A stretch of 19,417 bases of DNA from CAZHPA01 sp964533945 (GTDB taxonomy: Bacteria > Bacillota > Clostridia > Lachnospirales > WRBF01): contig CAZHPA010000035.1 of NCBI GenBank assembly GCA_964533945.1, forward strand, positions 1-19,417, read 5' to 3'. Numbering within the stretch: the stretch's first letter is position 1; each line of letters begins with the position of its first letter. The notes below the pieces were generated by a model. That model was given only the letters and a program-made list of their open reading frames with translations, did no database searches and had not been told where the DNA came from. This document shows positions 15,092 through 19,417 of this stretch, one piece after another. A program made the position numbers and the translations under genes.

Positions 15092-15895
15092 TTACGCTGC
15101 TATTAAATCCTTTTTGTTAAAAGCTTTAAAAGCTCCCCAAATAAAAAGTGCTATTAACAAAATGCTTATTAAAGCAAAAACAAAATCGAACTTTAAGTTT
15201 AAAATGTCTGCTGGTTCGAAATATTTCATTGGAGAAAAAAGTTTAATAATTCCGCCATCTTCTAATGTGTCAAAAATTATAGATACTATAAATGTAAATA
15301 AAAACGTTAAATTTGCAAACAATGCACCCTTTTCTGCATGACTAACTGCGGCCGAAAAAAATGCCGCAATTGAAAAAAATATAAATGACACAAAAAACAA
15401 TTGGAGCGTAAAATAAAAAATTTCTGTAATAATATTTTCGCTTGTATTAATAAGGCTAATTCCGGCTAAAGATAATACATAATTCATAGCGCAAAACAGC
15501 GCTAAATAAATGCTTGCAGCAATAAGCTTTATTGCTAAAATACGGCTTCTTGACAACGGTTTTGTAAATATAAACTCGTATGTTTTATCAATTGCCTCTC
15601 TTGAAACTGCATTGCAGCCTAAGTTAATTGCATAAATAATGGCGCATATTAAAGCATAATAAACAAGCATTGCATAAAATCCACTTAAAGTATTCATATC
15701 AACTCCAACTGCTCCTATAATTGCAATTATAATTTTAGGCATTTTGTTAAAAACGTCATTTACATTAAACCCACCTAAATCGCTGCCAAATGCAGTATAT
15801 TTTTGCATACCTGCAACAATTAAAAAAGCCATTCCAAGCAGCCAAAGGCAAAATGATTTTAAACCTGTTTTTAATTCACGTATTAATATATTCAC
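15092..15895 (-). CDS. ABC-2 type transporter permease (second of two)
   Basis: This 267-residue integral membrane subunit belongs to an ABC export system and has about six hydrophobic segments. The first is near 13-29, and later ones include VYYALICAIIYAINLG and FVFALISILLIALFIWGAF. The cytoplasmic segment VSREAIDKTYEFIFTKPLSRSRIL is typical of ABC-2 permeases that contact the ATPase. It is a paralogue of the next gene upstream, sharing the FTKPLSR and FSPMKYFEPADIL blocks. The start is GTG 15895 with GGGGG just upstream, 11 bases after the preceding stop. Substrate unknown. It is last in the operon and is terminated by the shared hairpin at 14909. Confidence 0.9.
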   Translation of the reverse strand: MNILIRELKTGLKSFCLWLLGMAFLIVAGMQKYTAFGSDLGGFNVNDVFNKMPKIIIAIIGAVGVDMNTLSGFYAMLVYYALICAIIYAINLGCNAVSREAIDKTYEFIFTKPLSRSRILAIKLIAASIYLALFCAMNYVLSLAGISLINTSENIITEIFYFTLQLFFVSFIFFSIAAFFSAAVSHAEKGALFANLTFLFTFIVSIIFDTLEDGGIIKLFSPMKYFEPADILNLKFDFVFALISILLIALFIWGAFKAFNKKDLIAA

Positions 15896-15906
15896 AAAAA
15901 CACCCC

Positions 15907-16707
15907 CTAAACCGCATTAACATCACTTTTGCAAAACTTAACAAAAGATAAAATAACGCATATTGCCACAACAACAATTGCACTTAAAACATATTTAGCT
16001 TCAAAGCTACCGTTTACAAAAATTTGCAATGGGTCGAAATATTTAAGGGGAGAAATAAACCTTAAAAATTCCTCTTTTAAAACGTTATACAGTGCCGAAA
16101 TGCCAAAAAACGCAAAGCCTAAAGTTGTTGCAGTACTTGAAACAGAACGTATTTTTTTAGAACAAACCGCGAAAAAAATGCCTATTGCCAAAAATACAAG
16201 TTGAGTTAAAAACAGCGAAAATGATGCAATTATAAATTCTTCAAATGTTATCGTCCCAACATCATTTGAATTATAAATCATTACAGCACTTGCAATAAAA
16301 ATTGCATTTACCACAACTAAGTAAGCTATTGCCGCTGAAAGCTTGCTTAAAAATAGATTCTCTCTTGAAACAGGTTTGGTTAAAATAAAATCCATACATT
16401 TGTTGCGCTTTTCGGCGGAAAATATTGAAATGCCTAAAGAAGCAGCCATAATAGAGCCTATTAATCCCGTATATGTAAATGAAAACGAATAAAATCCGCC
16501 AAAGCTAAACATTGTTTCTATTTCAAAACCAAAAGCAAGCAAAAGTTCTTTTGGGTAGCTTTCAATTAAAGATAGCATATCTTTTGCGTTTTCCATATAT
16601 ATAGGAAATATGCCAAACATAAAAATAAAAAGCACGGCGCAAATACATAGCGTCCAAATAATAAAGCTTCCCAATCTTAGCTTAATTTCAAATAAAAAAG
16701 TATTCAT
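15907..16707 (-). CDS. ABC-2 type transporter permease (first of two)
   Basis: The 266-residue membrane protein has about six hydrophobic segments. It starts MNTFLFEIKLRLGSFIIW and carries the cytoplasmic coupling block FSAEKRNKCMDFILTKPVSRENLFLSKL. Its length and motif order match the downstream permease, and both share the TKP(V/L)SR and SP(L/M)KYF(D/E)P motifs, so the pair probably arose by tandem duplication and forms a heterodimer. ATG 16707 has AGGAGGGG upstream. It lies 25 bases after the ATPase gene in the same transcript. Two-permease exporters of this type handle peptides, antibiotics or lipids; the substrate cannot be told here. Confidence 0.9.
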   Translation of the reverse strand: MNTFLFEIKLRLGSFIIWTLCICAVLFIFMFGIFPIYMENAKDMLSLIESYPKELLLAFGFEIETMFSFGGFYSFSFTYTGLIGSIMAASLGISIFSAEKRNKCMDFILTKPVSRENLFLSKLSAAIAYLVVVNAIFIASAVMIYNSNDVGTITFEEFIIASFSLFLTQLVFLAIGIFFAVCSKKIRSVSSTATTLGFAFFGISALYNVLKEEFLRFISPLKYFDPLQIFVNGSFEAKYVLSAIVVVAICVILSFVKFCKSDVNAV

Positions 16708-16732
16708 AAAAGCCCCTCCTTTTTAGAATGTA

Positions 16733-17611
16733 TTAAGATGCATAATAATGCATAAAAATTTCTTCAAGGTTAGGTTCCATAATTTCAACATTTAAAAGTG
16801 AAAGCTTACAAAGTTCTGAAAGAAGCAAATTGATTTCACCGCTATATAAAAAGCTGGCAACTTCTTCTTGCTTACGAAAATCTGAAATACCTGCAATTGT
16901 TAATTCGCTGAACTTTGTATTGTCTTTAAGCGTTAAATTAACCCGTTTGCATGAACTGTGTTGCAATTCGCTTATTTTTTGAACTTCAATAATTTTTCCA
17001 TCTTTAATTATTGCAACTCTATCGCATATTTTTTGAACTTCGCTTAAAATATGAGAAGAAAAAAGAACTGTTGCGCCACGCTTGTTTTCTTCACGTATAA
17101 GTTCAAAAAATGTTTTCTGCATTAATGGGTCAAGTCCGCTTGTTGGTTCGTCTAAAATAATTAGGCGAGGCGAATGCAAAAGCCCTTGAATTATTCCAAC
17201 TTTCTTCTTATTTCCAAGGCTCATGTCTTCTATCTTTTTTGTTAAATCTAATTCTAATATTTGAGCTAAATCTTTTATGCGCTGTTTGCAGTTTACTTTA
17301 TAAAAACTTGCGGAATATTTTAGTAAATCAATAGCACGCATATTATCATAGTAGAAAATTTCAGAAGGCAAATAACCTACCTGTTCAAGTATTTTAACTT
17401 TGTCTTTTACCGTATCTAGCTCAAATATTTTTGCTTCTCCGCTTGTTTTATATGTTAAAGACAAAAGCGTGCGAATTGTTGTTGATTTTCCTGCGCCATT
17501 TGGGCCTATAAATCCAAAAATTTCGCCTTCTTGCACAGTTAAGTTTACGTCTATAATTCCTCTTTGCTTTCCATACATTTTGGTAAGGTTAGTTGTTTCG
17601 ATTGCATTCAT
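16733..17611 (-). CDS. ABC transporter ATP-binding protein
   Basis: The 292-residue ATPase drives the two adjacent permeases. Seen: Walker A GPNGAGKST at 36-44, signature SLGNKKK at 131-137 (in place of LSGGQ, as in related ABC-2 exporters), Walker B LIILDEP at 150-156 with the D-loop SGLD, and switch histidine in SSHIL (H187). The Q-loop region reads VGYLPSE without a glutamine. A C-terminal extension of about 75 residues follows the nucleotide domain. ATG 17611 overlaps the stop of the tetR-type gene by four bases (ATGA), suggesting translational coupling, and AAGGAGG lies just upstream. Confidence 0.95.
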   Translation of the reverse strand: MNAIETTNLTKMYGKQRGIIDVNLTVQEGEIFGFIGPNGAGKSTTIRTLLSLTYKTSGEAKIFELDTVKDKVKILEQVGYLPSEIFYYDNMRAIDLLKYSASFYKVNCKQRIKDLAQILELDLTKKIEDMSLGNKKKVGIIQGLLHSPRLIILDEPTSGLDPLMQKTFFELIREENKRGATVLFSSHILSEVQKICDRVAIIKDGKIIEVQKISELQHSSCKRVNLTLKDNTKFSELTIAGISDFRKQEEVASFLYSGEINLLLSELCKLSLLNVEIMEPNLEEIFMHYYAS

Positions 17612-18222
17612 AAAAACTCCTCCTTATAAAAGCTATTTCTAAGCAAAACTAAATATTTCTCAAATTCATTACAAACAGCTTCAACATCAATTTCTTGTAT
17701 TTTAGGCAAACAATTAATAAAACCTTCGGCACACCACATTACAATTTTTGAAGCCATATCAGGCGAACAGTTTTGTTTAAATTTTGAAAAGTCTACATAT
17801 TTAAAAACAAAATTAAAACCAAGTTCTATTTCTTCTTGAAATATTAAATTAATTTCAGGTTTAACTTCCTCGCTTTTTTCAACGTAAGCCATAGCTAAAA
17901 AATTAAATATTTCTGGGTGTTTTTTTAGCATATTAATTTTAATTCTTTGCGTTAGATTAATTGCTTTGAAAAAATCTGTTTCGCTTTTACTAAGCTTAGT
18001 TTTAATTTCACTAGAGGTTAATTCAATGCAATATTTTAGCAAAAATAAAAACAGTGATTTCTTATTTTTAAAATAATGAAATATTAACGCCTTTGAAACA
18101 CCTGCACAAATTGCAATGTCGTTGATGGAAGTTTTTTTATAGCCTCTGCAACTAAAAATAGAGAGCCCCGAATTTATTATTTTAAGTTTTTTCTCGCTGT
18201 TTAATTCTAAATCTTTTTCCAT
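17608..18222 (-). CDS. TetR/AcrR-family transcriptional regulator
   Basis: The 204-residue regulator has an N-terminal TetR helix-turn-helix at about residues 10-58 (IINSGLSIFSCRGYKKTSI, then VSKALIFHYFKNKKSLF) and a divergent, mostly helical ligand-binding C domain. It is first in an operon with the ABC exporter genes and its own promoter carries two operator-like sites, so it most likely represses the whole operon, itself included, until a substrate binds (inference from family and context). ATG 18222 has AGGTGG a few bases upstream. It is divergent from sigK, with 195 bases between the two predicted starts. Confidence 0.93.
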   Translation of the reverse strand: MEKDLELNSEKKLKIINSGLSIFSCRGYKKTSINDIAICAGVSKALIFHYFKNKKSLFLFLLKYCIELTSSEIKTKLSKSETDFFKAINLTQRIKINMLKKHPEIFNFLAMAYVEKSEEVKPEINLIFQEEIELGFNFVFKYVDFSKFKQNCSPDMASKIVMWCAEGFINCLPKIQEIDVEAVCNEFEKYLVLLRNSFYKEEFL

Positions 18223-18244
18223 TCTACCACCTTACTAATCGGAC

Positions 18245-18293
18245 TAACCGTTTCGATTAATATTAGTATAACATAATAAACCGTATCGGTCAA
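18245..18293. promoter_or_regulatory. Two operator-like sites for the TetR-family regulator
   Basis: Site 1 TAACCGTTTCGATTAA (18245-18260) and site 2 AAACCGTATCGGTCAA (18278-18293) match at 12 of 16 positions. Site 2 has a perfect ACCG-TAT-CGGT palindrome at its centre. Their centres are 33 bp apart, about three helical turns. Site 2 covers the -35 box of the divergent minus-strand promoter and site 1 its start point. An extra half site, AATCGG, lies at 18237-18242. Confidence 0.65.
18265..18293 (-). promoter_or_regulatory. Sigma-A promoter of the tetR-ABC operon
   Basis: On the minus strand: TTGACC (18293-18288), 17-bp spacer, TATACT (18270-18265). The start would be near 18258, giving a leader of about 36 nt. 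Both boxes lie within or beside the operator-like sites. Confidence 0.82.
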
Positions 18294-18339
18294 TACATTT
18301 TCTTTGTTTTTATAATTAAAAAAGTTTAAAGTTGGACTT

Positions 18340-18368
18340 TCACATTTCGCCTTAATTCAACATATACT
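18340..18368 (+). promoter_or_regulatory. Sigma-E-like sporulation promoter of sigK
   Basis: TCACATT (18340-18346) matches the sigma-E -35 consensus (KMATATT) at six of seven positions. After a 14-bp spacer, CATATACT (18361-18368) matches the -10 consensus (CATACAMT) at seven of eight. sigK is a sigma-E target in other spore formers, so the match is in the right place. Confidence 0.6.
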
Positions 18369-18417
18369 ATCATGCGGTATTTCTATTTTTAAAGTGGAAA
18401 ACTTATTAAGCCGAGAA

Positions 18418-18774
18418 ATGGGTGTTTTTATGCTTGTACAATGTCTGCAGTATTTTTTTGTTTTCTCCTATGTAACACCAAACAATTCATTTCCGCCGCC
18501 TCTTTCGCCAGAAGAAGAAAAAGAAATAATAGAACGTTGCAAAAGCGGTTCGGAAAAAGAGCAAAGAGAAGCGCGAAACACTCTCATAGTCAGAAATTTA
18601 AGGCTTGTTGCACATATTGTTAAAAGATATAGCAACCATAGCAAAGACACAGAAGACTTGCTTTCGATTGGAGATATTGGGTTAATTAAAGCTATAGAAA
18701 CTTACCAAGCAAGCAAAGGAACAAGGTTTGCAACATATGCATCTAGGTGCATTAATAATACTATAATAATATAA
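18418..18774 (+). pseudogene. sigK: Sporulation sigma factor sigma-K, 5' part, interrupted
   Basis: Sigma-K directs late mother-cell transcription in sporulation. The frame encodes a hydrophobic pro-sequence-like N-terminus (MGVFMLVQCLQYFFVFSYV), the SigK hallmark NNSFPPPLSPEEE, then LRLVAHIVKRY, LLSIGDIGLIKAI and ATYASRCINN, i.e. up to the start of region 2.4. Where the family continues with EILM it reads TIII and stops (18772-18774). Regions 3 and 4 are missing. This is a gene split by an inserted element rather than decay: everything up to the break is well conserved. Start uncertain: GTG 18394, ATG 18418 or ATG 18430, none with a strong ribosome binding site. I chose 18418 because it best matches pro-SigK length. 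Excision of the element in the mother cell would restore the full gene (inference from Bacillus subtilis and Clostridioides difficile). Confidence 0.85.
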
Positions 18775-18888
18775 AGGTAACATGATAAAAACATAAAAAT
18801 AAAATGGTTGATACAAATTGCCGCCATATGCAGTATAGATAAGTGTTTCTGTTGTAGCCCCTATCATATTTTTATAGCCGAGGACTCT

Positions 18889-19030
18889 GGCAAGCAAATT
18901 AAGCAGTACCGAAGAGATTGGACTAACGCAAAAGAAACTTGCCGCCAAATTAGGCGTTGCCGAAACTACTGTCAAGAGATGGGAACAAAATAGAAACAAG
19001 CCCCCTAAGTATATTATGGGAGCTTGTTAA
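18889..19030 (+). pseudogene. Frameshifted XRE-family helix-turn-helix remnant
   Basis: Two reading frames together spell an XRE domain. One gives GKQIKQYRR up to 18915. The next frame gives IGLTQKKLAAKLGVAETTVK then RWEQNRNKPP to the stop TAA at 19028. Intact relatives have about two residues between the Arg pair and GLTQ, so a small indel near 18916 is likely. No start codon with a ribosome binding site precedes it in a plausible place. It is probably a decayed phage-type repressor gene or a fragment carried by the element. It could also be a sequencing indel in an otherwise short gene. Confidence 0.6.
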
Positions 19031-19070
19031 TGGTTCTAAAACCAATGATATGTGATATATTATGTATGTT

Positions 19071-19268
19071 CTACCTTCTTGCTGCAACTTGAAAGTTTGA
19101 AAGTATAATATCCAATACCTCTATTTTTTTTGCTTTTGGCAAGGAAGCGAGTCTTTGCTCGACTCTAGCAGCATAAAAATCACATATCTTTTTTTCAAAT
19201 AGTTGTATAGAGCGCTCATTATCAGGCAGATGTAATACTGCTTTAATTTCTTTCTTTTCCCGTCCCAC
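19071..19268 (-). CDS. Small hypothetical protein of the inserted element
   Basis: The 65-residue product begins MGREKKEIKAVLHLPD and continues mostly helical and charged. I do not recognise a family. Support for a real gene: the GTG start at 19268 has AAGGGGGAG five bases upstream, an excellent ribosome binding site, and amino-acid composition is normal for a soluble protein. It faces opposite to sigK inside the proposed skin-like element. Nothing in it suggests a signal peptide or membrane segment. Function unknown. Confidence 0.65.
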   Translation of the reverse strand: MGREKKEIKAVLHLPDNERSIQLFEKKICDFYAARVEQRLASLPKAKKIEVLDIILSNFQVAARR

Positions 19269-19406
19269 AAGAACTCCCCCTTTCGCTACCTAATAGAAGT
19301 TTATTTTTTGGCTGCATGTCTATATTCATAATATATAAGAGCTTGTTCATAATCTAGCTAACCTTAAAAATATATAGTATAGTTATATAAAAACACAAGG
19401 AATGAT

Positions 19407-19417
19407 ATGAATGCATA
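19407..19417 (+). CDS. Possible start of a further gene, cut by the window
   Basis: AAGGA (19397-19401) lies just ahead of ATG 19407, followed by AAT GCA. Only three codons are visible, so this is a weak call. The preceding AT-rich stretch (19281-19400) could carry promoters for this and for the minus-strand gene but shows no clear consensus pair. Confidence 0.2.

Larger units (their letters stand above)
18757..19417. mobile_element. Left end of a skin-like sigK intervening element (runs past the window)
   Basis: The sigK frame breaks at AAT ACT (18757-18762), the codon pair aligned with Asn-Glu in sigma-K. In B. subtilis the skin element recombines in a core AATGA at the same codon. Downstream sequence has no sigK similarity and contains an HTH remnant and a small opposite-strand gene, typical of prophage-like DNA. 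The serine recombinase and the other attachment site should lie to the right. I cannot see them, so element type and length are unproven. Confidence 0.7.

Noticed and set aside
18682..18999. Minus-strand 105-codon frame over the sigK junction
   Set aside because: It is antisense to the sigK 3' end and the HTH remnant, is hydrophobic and cysteine-rich by chance, and lacks a good start site.
1..19417. CRISPR arrays, tRNA or rRNA genes
   Set aside because: No regularly spaced repeat-spacer units, no cloverleaf sequence with a T-loop motif, and no rRNA-like stretch were seen on either strand.

Overview
The window is AT-rich chromosomal DNA from an endospore-forming low-G+C Gram-positive bacterium, most likely a member of Clostridia (Bacillota). 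The evidence is the dnaA/oriC/rpmH-rnpA-yidD-yidC-khpB (jag) order, strong GGAGG ribosome binding sites with frequent GTG/TTG starts, vegetative promoters close to TTGACA-N17-TATAAT, an S-layer-homology protein, and the 5' part of the mother-cell sporulation sigma factor gene sigK. I cannot resolve the family or genus.

Replication origin (1-1962): dnaA is on the minus strand and fills the left end. The 550-base gap to rpmH is a compact oriC. It has five perfect TTATCCACA boxes, four of them exactly 21 bp apart, an AT-rich tandem repeat, T-rich direct repeats, and an apparent dnaA promoter placed so that the boxes lie in the dnaA leader. A consensus promoter facing the other way drives the ribosome/RNase P/membrane-insertase operon rpmH-rnpA-yidD-yidC-khpB (1963-4570), which ends at a clear hairpin terminator. 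The mnmE-mnmG-rsmG genes that often follow are not there.

Envelope-signalling cluster (4776-13112): a good promoter starts a co-directional set. It holds a TadZ/CpaE-like ParA-family ATPase with a receiver-like N domain, a small secreted charged helical protein, a membrane FHA protein with a pseudokinase-like N domain, a GNAT acetyltransferase, a membrane Ser/Thr kinase with a predicted Ig-like plus beta-propeller ectodomain, and an exported SLH protein. Together they look like a phospho-signalling module linking an external sensor to an S-layer-attached protein and an inner-membrane assembly or positioning ATPase. No pilus or secretion structural genes are present. aspS follows 24 bases later and ends at a strong, probably bidirectional terminator.

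Export operon (15092-18293, minus strand): an autoregulated TetR-family repressor, an ABC ATPase and two paralogous ABC-2 type permeases. Two similar operator-like sites 33 bp apart sit on the promoter.

sigK and inserted element (18340-19417): a sigma-E-like promoter precedes sigK. Its reading frame follows the family through the conserved RCINN segment and then leaves it at the codon matching the Bacillus subtilis skin-element recombination core. Beyond it are a frameshifted XRE-type HTH remnant and a small minus-strand gene. This is best read as the left end of a skin-like element (sigK intervening sequence). The recombinase and the 3' half of sigK would lie outside the window.
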